Part shown: piece by piece, positions 24,552-32,950 of the stretch
How positions within the stretch are numbered: the first letter of the stretch is position 1
How the letters are laid out: each line of letters opens with the position of its first letter
NCBI RefSeq assembly: GCF_015767435.1
Contig: NZ_JADWOV010000324.1
Location: forward strand, 1-44,372
DNA: 44,372 bases
Direction: 5' to 3'
Source: Polaribacter sp. BAL334
GTDB lineage: Bacteria > Bacteroidota > Bacteroidia > Flavobacteriales > Flavobacteriaceae
Notes under the pieces: generated by a model
Databases searched by the model: none
The model's input: only the letters and a program-made list of their open reading frames with translations
Told to the model about the DNA's origin: nothing
Made by a program: the position numbers and the translations under genes

Positions 24552-26009
24552 TTATTTTTTTGGTAAAATTACTGTAAAAGTAGTTCCTTTATTTTTTTCT
24601 GAAACAAAACTAATTGTTCCATCATAAGCTTCAATAATACTCTTAATCATTGCCAATCCTAATCCCATTCCACTTGTTTTGGTGGTGAATTTAGGTTCAA
24701 AAATCAATTCTTTCATTTCGTCAGCAATTCCTTTTCCATTATCAAAAACCGTTATTTTCAATGAATTATCCAGAGAAGAAACAGCCACTATAACCATTGG
24801 ATTTTCAACTTCTTCAGTTGCTTGTAAGGCATTTTTAACCAAATTCGTTATAATTCTGATTAACTGTGTTTTATCTAAAAAAGCATAAATTTCTGATTCC
24901 TCGCACTGAAACTGAATATTGTCTTCGTTGAAAATATCAATCGCTAATTTTATAACATTTATTACCTCAATTTCTTCCTTATTTTGTGTTGGCATTTTCG
25001 CAAAATCAGAAAAAGCGGACGCAATTGAACTCATTAAATCTATTTGTTGAATCAAGGTTTTTGTATATTCTGACAACTTTTGCTTGATATTTTCATCTTC
25101 AGGATTGAATTTTCTTTCAAAACTTTGAATTGTCAATCGCATTGGAGTTAACGGATTTTTGATTTCATGAGCCACTTGTTTTGCCATTTCTCTCCAAGCT
25201 TGTTCTCGTTCACTTTTTGCCAATTTTGAAGCACTTTCTTCCAATTGATCAATCATATTATTGTACGCTTCCACCAAAATTTCAATTTCTGAACTTGATG
25301 CATCCAATAAAATTTTTTCATTTCGCTGATTCAAACGTGTTTGATGCATTTTTTCAGAAATAGATTTGATGGATTTTGTGATGTAACTTGACAAAAAATA
25401 AGCCAATGAAATTGCGATGATAAACATCAACAAATACACCAAACTCAGTCTTGAAATGAACTCTCGTAATTCGTACTCAACTTCGGAATTGTCCTGTGTT
25501 AACTGCATTTCAACAATACCAATTCGCTTAAATTTGATATCGTTAATATACATAAAAGAGGTTTGAAAACTAGAACCATCTTCTTCTTTCGTTTTTAAAA
25601 TTCGATGATTTGAGTTTTGAGCCAATTCATTCAATAAATCATATTCAAGAGGTTCAATTGCTGTTTTTTCGAAAGCATTTGTTTTAGAAGAAACTAATAA
25701 ATTTCCATGCAAATCATACATTGAAATATTCAATTTATTGATAGATGAAATCTCGTAAATACGTTCTTTAAAGATTTTATATAGGTTTTCGGTATTGATT
25801 GGATAGGTTGTTTTATTGGTCAATTCTAGCTCAATAATTTGAAATGCTGTAGATTCTTTTCGCTCAAAACGCTGTAAATTATAATCGTGAGTTTGTTCAT
25901 CATATTGATAAACCGTAACTAACAAAATGAGTATTGACGCCAAGAATACCAATAAAATCATTGATATAAATATACGTATTCGAAGAGAAATTTTTTGGAA
26001 GGATAACAA
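24552..26009 (-). CDS. NtrY-like membrane sensor histidine kinase
   Basis: The 485-residue protein has a membrane helix (about 13-33), a periplasmic sensor region (about 34-185), a second helix (about 188-210) and a HAMP linker. The dimerisation H-box QVAHEIKNPLTPMRL has the phospho-accepting His near residue 281; its PLTPMRL form is typical of NtrY-type kinases. The ATPase domain has the N-box LVKNALQATEEV, DNGKGI and GMGLGLAMIKS. The first usable start is TTG at 26009; an in-frame stop lies two codons before, so there is no upstream ATG. No response regulator is next to it. The divergent gene is a universal stress protein. The signal is unknown. Confidence 0.92.
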   Translation of the reverse strand: MLSFQKISLRIRIFISMILLVFLASILILLVTVYQYDEQTHDYNLQRFERKESTAFQIIELELTNKTTYPINTENLYKIFKERIYEISSINKLNISMYDLHGNLLVSSKTNAFEKTAIEPLEYDLLNELAQNSNHRILKTKEEDGSSFQTSFMYINDIKFKRIGIVEMQLTQDNSEVEYELREFISRLSLVYLLMFIIAISLAYFLSSYITKSIKSISEKMHQTRLNQRNEKILLDASSSEIEILVEAYNNMIDQLEESASKLAKSEREQAWREMAKQVAHEIKNPLTPMRLTIQSFERKFNPEDENIKQKLSEYTKTLIQQIDLMSSIASAFSDFAKMPTQNKEEIEVINVIKLAIDIFNEDNIQFQCEESEIYAFLDKTQLIRIITNLVKNALQATEEVENPMVIVAVSSLDNSLKITVFDNGKGIADEMKELIFEPKFTTKTSGMGLGLAMIKSIIEAYDGTISFVSEKNKGTTFTVILPKK

Positions 26010-26137
26010 TAATTACAGCTTTAAAATATTGTCTAAAAATAGTGCTTTTTAGTCTTACTTTATCTTTTGATGATTGTTAAATAATCGAAAAAATATCAAT
26101 CTCATCAAACAAGAAGCAAAAGAAACTGAAAAATCAG

Positions 26138-26146
26138 TAACTTTGC
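26138..26146 (+). promoter_or_regulatory. -7 element for the universal stress protein gene
   Basis: TAACTTTGC is a perfect match to TAnnTTTGC, 17 nt before the ATG at 26164. No TTG is present at the usual -33 distance. Confidence 0.45.
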
Positions 26147-26163
26147 AACCTAAAAACGACTCT

Positions 26164-26958
26164 ATGCAAAATATTCTTGTACCTATTGGATCTACTGAAA
26201 GTGCTCAAAATAACTTGCAATATGCTATTGATTTTGCCAATGAAATTCAGGCAAATATTTTTGTTTTCAGAGCATATAGTTCTTTATCAAAAGCGGGAAC
26301 AATCATCAATGTGGATAGCATTATTGAACGTGAAACTAATCTTTATTTAAAAACATTGGTGAATGCTGTTGATACTAAAAATGTAGAAGTGAAAATGATT
26401 TCTGCAAAAGGATCAGTAATAGAAAGCGTTCACTCCATTGAAGAAGAAATTGGTATCGATTTAATCATTATTGGAGCAAAAAGTAATTCTATTAGAGAAG
26501 AAATTTATTTGGGAAAAACAGCAGGAAGTTTGGTAAAACAAACCGAAATTCCCATGCTAGTTGTGCCAGAAAACTATAAATATCAACCCGTAAAAACGAT
26601 TTTAATGGCTTTTAGATCGGGAATTGTTAGCAAAAAAGCCGCTTTAAAACCGTTGCATTTTTTTGTGCAAACATTTCATCCAACAGTAGATTTGCTTTTG
26701 GTGAAAACTCCTGATTATACAGAAGAAGATTTAGTGCTAGACAAAGAGCTTGAAAAAGTAAAAAATACACTGACAATCACAGAAAACACGACTACTTATA
26801 TGGGGGTTTTAGAACATTTAAATTCTTTTAATCCTGATATTTTGTGTGTTTTTAGACGTAAAAGAGGGTTTTTCAGAAAATTATGGGAAAAAAGTACCAT
26901 TCAAAAATCTGAATTTTACGCGAACATGCCTTTATTGATTTTGAAAGGAAAGAAATAA
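26164..26958 (+). CDS. Tandem universal stress protein (UspA family)
   Basis: The ATG at 26164 (MQNILVPIGSTESAQNNLQYA) is the usual N-terminus; a longer frame starting at a TTG would include the promoter. The 264-residue product has one clear Usp fold (about 1-138), with IIGAKSNSIREEIYLGKTAG close to the ATP-binding loop and ending PMLVVPENY. A second, more divergent Usp half follows (about 140-264, ending MPLLILKGKK). Usp proteins bind nucleotides and aid survival under starvation and stress. It ends directly against the convergent nuclease gene, with no bases between the two stop codons. Confidence 0.9.
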   Translation: MQNILVPIGSTESAQNNLQYAIDFANEIQANIFVFRAYSSLSKAGTIINVDSIIERETNLYLKTLVNAVDTKNVEVKMISAKGSVIESVHSIEEEIGIDLIIIGAKSNSIREEIYLGKTAGSLVKQTEIPMLVVPENYKYQPVKTILMAFRSGIVSKKAALKPLHFFVQTFHPTVDLLLVKTPDYTEEDLVLDKELEKVKNTLTITENTTTYMGVLEHLNSFNPDILCVFRRKRGFFRKLWEKSTIQKSEFYANMPLLILKGKK

Positions 26959-29697
26959 TCAATATCTCAAATCAGAAGGCTCTAAAAAAGGCACTTCAGG
27001 ATTGAACATTTCTTTGATATAAACTTTTAAAATAGCCAAAAAATTATCTAACTTTTCCTCAGAAATCAAGGTTTCTGGGGATTTGTATTTTTCAGCAAAG
27101 TCAACTTGCAAAAACCCTTCTTTCAAATTTTTGAACGAATAAATACCAGCTTCTAAAGGTTTTGAGAAATCAAATGAAGTACTTTTTGTAAATAAAAAAG
27201 CATACATCAACACTTGAATTGCTTTGTGAAATTTCTCTTCGCGCAATTTTTCAAAATCACTCGCCTTTAAATTTCCTTTCACCACCTTTCCCGTTTTGTA
27301 ATCAATAATTCGTAAAACGCCATTCAACTCATCAATTCTATCTACATTTCCATGAATTTTTACAGGGAACTCAAAACCTTCCATCTCAATTTCGATGGCT
27401 AAATTTTGTTCAGTTGCTATAATTTTTAACTGATTTTGTTCATCCTCTAATAACTCTTTTTCTTTTGATAAAAAATTACTTACAAATCTATTCGCAACTT
27501 CAAAAATCAGCCGATTTTTTCCTGTAGTAATATTTCCGTTCATAAAATGCTTTGAAAATTTTGCAATGACCAAATCTTTTGCCTTTTTTTCCATTTCAAT
27601 AATATCCGTGGATTTCAGATAATTTCCAATAAAAGGTCTGTACAATTCATCCAACGTTTCGTGAACAACTGTTCCCAAAGTGTTGTGTGCAATTGTCTCT
27701 TCAACCTCAGAAAATTCTTTAATTTTCAACACTTTTTGTTTGTAAAACTGAATAGGATTGTATAAAAAACTAGTGATTGTTGAAGGAGAAATTCCATTTT
27801 TTGCCATTTCAATGATGCGATTTTGAATAGCTGTATTTTTATGAATTTCCTTTAATTTTATAGGTTTTGAAATCACTTTTGGAGAAATGATTTTATGTGA
27901 AATATCTTTTTTCATCATTTCCAATTGTGTAATAAATCGACTTTTTTCTCCACTCCCAAAATGATCTTGTTCTGTGTTATAAAGAATAAAAACGTTTTTA
28001 GCTCTTTGCAACAATCTAAAAAAATGATATGAAAAAATGGCGTCTTTTTCTTTGTAAGTAGGCAATCCAAAAGTAATTTTCACATCAAAAGGAATGAAAG
28101 ATGTTTGTTGTTTGTTTGCAGGTAAAATTCCCTCGTTTGCCGAAGCTAAAATAATGGTTTCAAAATCCAACACACGGGTTTCTAACATTCCCATCAATTG
28201 CAAACCTTGCAAAGGTTCACCCTGAAAAGAAAGGTTTTCTGTAGCTATCAACTGTTTAAAAAACTGAACAAACACCTTTAAATCATTGAAAAAAGAAAAC
28301 TTCTGATGCAATGATTTGAGTTGTGTAAAAATGGTATAAAATCGAAATAAATATTCTTTTTCTAGCGTATTTGCTTCTTCTTTTAAGAAAAAAATCAATG
28401 ATAAAATAGTTTCGATAAACTGAGCAATCGTTGAAAATGGTTGAAACAAATCGAGTATTACTTTTTTTGCTTCATTCGATTGAAATTTGAGCAAAGATTC
28501 CAACTCCTTTTGAGAGAGAAACAATCTATTTTCATGGATTACTTTCTTAAAAAATAAGTCATTATTTTCAATGAATTTCCCCAAAAACGGATGTTTCAAA
28601 ACACGAAAAGAATCTTTGTAATAAAATTGATTTGTAACAGTTTTCTGAAGTTTTTCTTGCGATAAAAATAACTGGAAAATAGCCAAAAATAGTTGACTTG
28701 CAGGAACATCTTTCAAAGGATATCCCATAGTAATATTGATTCCGTTTACATTTTTTGGCAAAGAATTCAGCGCAATTGGCAATAAGGTTTCATCTGCTAA
28801 AACCAGTGCTGTGTTATTCAAATTTGGCAGATTTTCAAGAATTTCTGCGACATATTTTTGCTGTGTGATGCTTTTTGAAGCGCCAATAATTTGGATATTT
28901 TTTTCAGAAGAAAAATAATTTACAGGCGATTTAAAAGGACTCTTTTCAAAGTATTTCCAGGTACTTTTATACTTCCTCATAAAATTTCCTGCTTGATGAT
29001 TGGAATGTAAAAATTCCTCATCAATATCCCAATAGATAGCAGCATTATTTGATTCCAACATTTTTTTAAAAATAAATTCCTCAACTTTATTAAGCGCATT
29101 GAATCCTATAAAAAAATACTTTTTATGTTGGTTTTTAGCTGCAAATTGATCTATTTTTTTACAAGATTCTCTGTATAACATTCCTTGATAACCAATACTT
29201 TTATTGATTAAAAATTCATAAAAAGCTTCATAATATTGGTATAATTTTTCTAAAAAATGGTGATGGTTTTTTATCAAATCCGTTTCAGAAAAGGTTCCTT
29301 TAACGGACCATTTTTTCAAACGTTCAATATCTCTGATGTACACAAAAATATCCTTACTATCCACAAGATGTTGGTCTATTTCATTAAAATCTTGTAAAAC
29401 CGTAAATGCCCATGAAGCAAAAACATCAAACGAATCTGGATTTTTTTCGATACTTTTATACACTTCATAAAATTGGAATAACAAGTAGATAGTATCTGCT
29501 TTTTCAATTTCTGAAATTTGTTGAATCAATTGTTCAATGGTGATGATTTCTGGCAAAAAACCAACTGTAAGATGTTCTTTACAAGCTTGTTTTACAAATA
29601 CTTTCGCTCTTTGAGAAGGCAAAATAAAAACTGCATTTTCAAAAGATTTTGATGTTTTTATGATGTCTAGTAAGGTATCAGAAATGAAAGATTGCAT
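26959..29697 (-). CDS. AddB-like PD-(D/E)XK nuclease without Walker A
   Basis: The 912-residue protein ends with a RecB-family nuclease domain (about 640-912) carrying the PD-(D/E)XK core RIDELNGVLRIIDYKTGK and the flanking TVVHETLDELY motif. The body resembles the AddB/RecC-like inactivated helicase fold (ILASANEGILPANKQQTSFIPF, SYHFFRLLQRAKNVFILYN). The N-terminus begins directly with VFILPSQRAKVFVKQ and has no GxGKT Walker A, and the AddB iron-sulfur cysteines are not evident. It is probably the nuclease partner of an AddA-type helicase in double-strand break repair; the partner is not in this window. It starts divergently from the omega-amidase. Confidence 0.85.
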   Translation of the reverse strand: MQSFISDTLLDIIKTSKSFENAVFILPSQRAKVFVKQACKEHLTVGFLPEIITIEQLIQQISEIEKADTIYLLFQFYEVYKSIEKNPDSFDVFASWAFTVLQDFNEIDQHLVDSKDIFVYIRDIERLKKWSVKGTFSETDLIKNHHHFLEKLYQYYEAFYEFLINKSIGYQGMLYRESCKKIDQFAAKNQHKKYFFIGFNALNKVEEFIFKKMLESNNAAIYWDIDEEFLHSNHQAGNFMRKYKSTWKYFEKSPFKSPVNYFSSEKNIQIIGASKSITQQKYVAEILENLPNLNNTALVLADETLLPIALNSLPKNVNGINITMGYPLKDVPASQLFLAIFQLFLSQEKLQKTVTNQFYYKDSFRVLKHPFLGKFIENNDLFFKKVIHENRLFLSQKELESLLKFQSNEAKKVILDLFQPFSTIAQFIETILSLIFFLKEEANTLEKEYLFRFYTIFTQLKSLHQKFSFFNDLKVFVQFFKQLIATENLSFQGEPLQGLQLMGMLETRVLDFETIILASANEGILPANKQQTSFIPFDVKITFGLPTYKEKDAIFSYHFFRLLQRAKNVFILYNTEQDHFGSGEKSRFITQLEMMKKDISHKIISPKVISKPIKLKEIHKNTAIQNRIIEMAKNGISPSTITSFLYNPIQFYKQKVLKIKEFSEVEETIAHNTLGTVVHETLDELYRPFIGNYLKSTDIIEMEKKAKDLVIAKFSKHFMNGNITTGKNRLIFEVANRFVSNFLSKEKELLEDEQNQLKIIATEQNLAIEIEMEGFEFPVKIHGNVDRIDELNGVLRIIDYKTGKVVKGNLKASDFEKLREEKFHKAIQVLMYAFLFTKSTSFDFSKPLEAGIYSFKNLKEGFLQVDFAEKYKSPETLISEEKLDNFLAILKVYIKEMFNPEVPFLEPSDLRY

Positions 29698-29777
29698 AGA
29701 ATTTTTTGATTCAAATTGGAATTTCTAAAGTACAAAAACTTACTTTTATAGTCGCATATTATTTTACGCTTATTTTT

Positions 29778-30560
29778 ATGAAAAATGAATTGATGATTGC
29801 AGGAATTCAATCGCATTTAATTTGGGAAAATCCAGCAGAGAATAGAAATTATTTTGAAGAAAAAATAAATTCACTTTCTGATGAAATTGATATCGTGGTT
29901 TTACCAGAAATGTTTACTTCAGGATTTACGATGAATGCTCAAAAAGTTGCGGAAAAAATGGATGGAGTTACCATTTCTTGGATGCAAAAATTGGCTTCTA
30001 AAAAGAATTTGGCAATTGTAGGAAGTTTGGTCATTGAAGAAGAAAATCATTTCTATAATAGATTGGTTTTTGTTCATCCTTCAAAAAAAATTGATTTTTA
30101 TGACAAACACCACACATTTACATTGGCTGGAGAGGATAAAATATACACTTCTGGAAAGAAAAAAACAATCATTGACTTTCAAGGTTGGAGAATTTGCGGT
30201 TTGATTTGCTATGATTTACGATTTCCTGTTTGGGCTAGAAATACTGAAAATTATGATTTGTTATTGTATGTGGCAAGTTGGCCAATTGCACGCATAAAAG
30301 CTTGGGATACGCTTTTAAAAGCTAGAGCTATTGAAAATATGAGTTATGTAATTGGTGTGAATAGAATTGGTAAGGATGATAATGGATATGAGTATTGTGG
30401 AAATTCGTTAATTATTGATTATTTAGGAATCCAACTTTCTGATTTGCAATACAATGAAGAAGGAATTATTGTTTCAAAAATCAATAAAAAAGACCAAGAA
30501 AACACAAGAGAAAAATTGGGATTTTTAAAAGACAAAGATTCATTTTCTATTGATTTGTAA
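29778..30560 (+). CDS. Omega-amidase / carbon-nitrogen hydrolase (YafV-like)
   Basis: The ATG at 29778 (MKNELMIAGIQSHLIWEN) gives 260 residues; the frame extends 24 codons upstream but that part is not family-like. The nitrilase-superfamily Glu-Lys-Cys triad is visible: Glu44 in VVLPEMF, Lys110 in YDKHHTF and Cys144 in GLICYDLRFPVW. The YDLRFP and CGNSLIIDYLG motifs resemble E. coli YafV, an omega-amidase that hydrolyses 2-oxoglutaramate and 2-oxosuccinamate made by glutamine/asparagine transaminases. The substrate is inferred from this similarity. The gene is divergent from the nuclease gene and is followed by a bidirectional terminator. Confidence 0.88.
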   Translation: MKNELMIAGIQSHLIWENPAENRNYFEEKINSLSDEIDIVVLPEMFTSGFTMNAQKVAEKMDGVTISWMQKLASKKNLAIVGSLVIEEENHFYNRLVFVHPSKKIDFYDKHHTFTLAGEDKIYTSGKKKTIIDFQGWRICGLICYDLRFPVWARNTENYDLLLYVASWPIARIKAWDTLLKARAIENMSYVIGVNRIGKDDNGYEYCGNSLIIDYLGIQLSDLQYNEEGIIVSKINKKDQENTREKLGFLKDKDSFSIDL

Positions 30561-30562
30561 AC

Positions 30563-30598
30563 AAAAAAGCCCTTTTAAAAAATTTAAAGGGCTTTTTT
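30563..30598. terminator. Bidirectional terminator
   Basis: AAAAAAGCCCTTT (30563-30575) and AAAGGGCTTTTTT (30586-30598) are perfect inverted arms around a 10-nt loop. A and T runs on both sides let it serve the amidase gene and the convergent desaturase gene. Confidence 0.88.
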
Positions 30599-30619
30599 GA
30601 TTTTGTTATATTATGGAAA

Positions 30620-31603
30620 TTAACTTGGTTGAATCATCCATTTAAATTCGAATTTAGTATCAGGAATAATCATTCTTTCTGTAATTCTGGTCATTCTATC
30701 TGGCAAATTCATCAAGAAATCTCTTGCTTTTTCTGCTTCAGGAGTTAAGTTCGTGATTTTATCAATTTCCCAAGAGGCAATTAATTTTTTCAAAATATCG
30801 ATATAATCATAGCCAGTGTAAACGCCAATTCTTTGAGCAACTGTAGAAAAATCGTTGAACAGACTGCCTTTTCCGTTGAAAGATTCTCTTAAATGCATTG
30901 CTGGCATCACAATTTTATGTTTCATCATGTGTTGAAAAGCCAACATCATTTCACTTGCATCGATTTTAAAAATTTCTTTTACAAAATGTGTATATGCCAA
31001 GTGATGTCGCATTTCATCACCTGCAATTATTTTTGACATTTTTGCCAATGCTTTATGACCTCTTTGTTTGGCAATTTTAGCCACATTATTATGAGAAACG
31101 TAGGTTGCTAATTCTTGAAAACTGGTATAAACAAAGTTTTTGTAAGGGTCTGTAGATGTCCCAATATCAAAACCATCAGTAATTAAATGTTGGGTTGAAA
31201 TTTCTACTTCACGCATGTTTACACGTCCTGATAAATACAAATATTTGTTCAAAACATCACCATGTCTGTTTTCCTCTGCAGTCCAAGCTCTTACCCATTT
31301 CGCCCAATTATTATCAGGATCTTGTGTGATTCCGTCCAAATCTAATAACCAAGATTCGTAAGTTGGCAAAGCTTCTTCAGTGATGGTATCACCTACTAAA
31401 ACTACCCAAAAATCGTCTTCCAATTCTTTAGAAATTTCACGAATTTCTTCTATTTCACTGATGAAATTATCGCTTTGTGAATTGGGTAAAAAATCGGTTG
31501 GCTGCCAAATTTTTTCAGCAGGAATTAAATAGTTGTTAAAAATAGTATTGATGCTTTTTTCTAGGGTAAGCATCACTTCTTTTCTGATATTTTGTATTGA
31601 CAT
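30620..31603 (-). CDS. Acyl-ACP desaturase (di-iron)
   Basis: The 327-residue protein has the two di-iron motifs of soluble acyl-ACP desaturases: EENRHG (in WTAEENRHGDVL) and DEMRHH (in AGDEMRHHLAY). Such enzymes introduce a cis double bond into ACP-bound fatty acids using oxygen and ferredoxin. No membrane segment is seen. Double-bond position cannot be predicted. The start abuts the stop of the acyltransferase gene with no bases between, so both form one transcript for making and inserting unsaturated acyl chains, perhaps for cold adaptation. The bidirectional terminator lies just beyond its stop. Confidence 0.93.
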   Translation of the reverse strand: MSIQNIRKEVMLTLEKSINTIFNNYLIPAEKIWQPTDFLPNSQSDNFISEIEEIREISKELEDDFWVVLVGDTITEEALPTYESWLLDLDGITQDPDNNWAKWVRAWTAEENRHGDVLNKYLYLSGRVNMREVEISTQHLITDGFDIGTSTDPYKNFVYTSFQELATYVSHNNVAKIAKQRGHKALAKMSKIIAGDEMRHHLAYTHFVKEIFKIDASEMMLAFQHMMKHKIVMPAMHLRESFNGKGSLFNDFSTVAQRIGVYTGYDYIDILKKLIASWEIDKITNLTPEAEKARDFLMNLPDRMTRITERMIIPDTKFEFKWMIQPS

Positions 31604-32332
31604 TTATAAAATTGATTTTGTAATAATTGTTTCTGTTTTTGCGAATAATTCTTCAAAAGGTAAAGAATCTATTTTGATAGGTTCGTGCGTTTTGATAGAA
31701 ATTGTACTTCCAATTCCTAAAGGAAACTTACCATATTTGAATACTTTCCAGGAATTATTGATGGTTAAAGGTACAACAAATCCTTCTTTATTGTATTTGG
31801 TGAGCACTTTTAACCCATTTACAGCGAATTCTTTTGGTTGACCGTTTCTACTTCTTGTGCCTTCAGGAAAAATAACTGCAGACCATTTATTGGTATTTAT
31901 TTTTTTTGCAAAAGCAGTGAGCTCAGCAATCGCTTGTTTGCTGTCTTTTCTATTAATCAGTGCTGCACCTCCATGTCTTAAATTGAAGGAAATACTTGGT
32001 ATTCCTTTGCCTAATTCTACTTTTGAAACAAACTTTGGATGGTGTTTTCTGAATTTCCAAATGATGGGTGGAATGTCAAACATTCCTTGATGATTGGCAA
32101 CAAAAATGAGTGTTGTGTTTTCTGGTAAGTCCAGCTTATTTTCAAATTTTACGGGAATTAAAAGTACTAAAAGAGATTTTATAAGCGTAAAATTCATGTA
32201 ATCAACCACAAATTTATGCCCTTTATATCCAAAAAGTTTTAATCCAAGCCATTGAATTGGATGAAAAATAATCAGCAAAGCATAGAAAACCAATGCAAAG
32301 ATTGGTGAAAGAATGTAACTTAAAATTTTCAT
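31604..32332 (-). CDS. 1-acyl-glycerol-3-phosphate acyltransferase (PlsC family)
   Basis: The 242-residue protein has an N-terminal hydrophobic helix (about 5-30) and the acyltransferase motifs NHQGMFD (His81...Asp86, the HX4D box) and FPEGTR (155-160, block III). The family transfers an acyl group to the sn-2 position of lysophosphatidate at the inner membrane. The stop directly precedes the ATG of the acyl-ACP desaturase. It could acylate other lysolipids; the motifs do not separate these. Two palindromes lie 30-73 bp before its start. Confidence 0.92.
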   Translation of the reverse strand: MKILSYILSPIFALVFYALLIIFHPIQWLGLKLFGYKGHKFVVDYMNFTLIKSLLVLLIPVKFENKLDLPENTTLIFVANHQGMFDIPPIIWKFRKHHPKFVSKVELGKGIPSISFNLRHGGAALINRKDSKQAIAELTAFAKKINTNKWSAVIFPEGTRSRNGQPKEFAVNGLKVLTKYNKEGFVVPLTINNSWKVFKYGKFPLGIGSTISIKTHEPIKIDSLPFEELFAKTETIITKSIL

Positions 32333-32361
32333 ATGTGTAAATTATATTTTTTATCGGTCAC

Positions 32362-32405
32362 ATATGCAATCGCATATTTATTCATTGGTGTTTGCTTAAG
32401 CAAAC
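32362..32405. promoter_or_regulatory. Palindromes upstream of the acyltransferase-desaturase operon
   Basis: ATATGC-AATC-GCATAT (32362-32377) and the perfect palindrome GTTTGCTTAAGCAAAC (32390-32405) lie in the 94-bp gap before the acyltransferase. Neither is followed by a T run on the minus strand, so operator sites are more likely than terminators. Confidence 0.4.
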
Positions 32406-32426
32406 GCTTTATTAATGGCGATTTCA

Positions 32427-32852
32427 TTAATTAAACCAATTAGTCCATGGAATTTTTGACAAAATGAATACCAATCCTAATCCATAAAAAATTATAAAAG
32501 TTTTGAATTTAGCTGCATCTGTAGTTTTCTTTTTGTGTTTAGACCAACCTATTGTAATCAAAACAAGTGCTAAAATCATCATTACTGGATGTTCTAGAGC
32601 CAATAATCTTAATTCTTTGGTTTTCATTACTTCTGCTGTATTGGAAGTTAACATGCTAAAATATGGAGACATAAAATACCACGTTAAACCTATAAGCAAT
32701 TGAATATGAGAAACTATCAATGTAAAAAGTCCAATTCGCAAATCTTTGTCGGTAAATTGTTTTTTTTGAGTAAGTCCGATAATGGCATTTACAACAGCGA
32801 TAACTAATAAAATAACTACTAAATATGCCCAATAAGAATGAATATCTATCAT
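32427..32852 (-). CDS. Small four-helix membrane protein, possible b-type haem protein
   Basis: The ATG at 32852 (MIDIHSYWAYLVVILL) gives 141 residues; the frame continues upstream across the preceding terminator and is not used. Four hydrophobic helices are visible (about 8-25, 40-62, 88-105 and 115-133). Several His residues lie near helix ends: IHSYW, VSHIQLLIG, LEHPVMM and SKHKK. Two or more may bind haem, as in b-type cytochromes. Homologous proteins are common in flavobacteria under misleading names; their function is undescribed to my knowledge. A near-consensus -7 box (TAACTTTA, around 32877-32884) stands upstream. Confidence 0.65.
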   Translation of the reverse strand: MIDIHSYWAYLVVILLVIAVVNAIIGLTQKKQFTDKDLRIGLFTLIVSHIQLLIGLTWYFMSPYFSMLTSNTAEVMKTKELRLLALEHPVMMILALVLITIGWSKHKKKTTDAAKFKTFIIFYGLGLVFILSKIPWTNWFN

Positions 32853-32896
32853 GATTGTCGTGTTTTTTAAAAGTTGTAAAGTTAGGGATTTTAAAT

Positions 32897-32928
32897 AAAA
32901 AAAAACCACCTCAGTTGAGGTGGTTTTT
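32897..32928 (-). terminator. Terminator of the second TonB receptor gene
   Basis: AAAAACCACCTCA (32901-32913) and TGAGGTGGTTTTT (32916-32928) form a perfect hairpin that continues on the minus strand into T residues. It follows the TonB receptor stop by 22 nt. Confidence 0.88.
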
Positions 32929-32950
32929 GAAAATATACTATAAATTTTGA

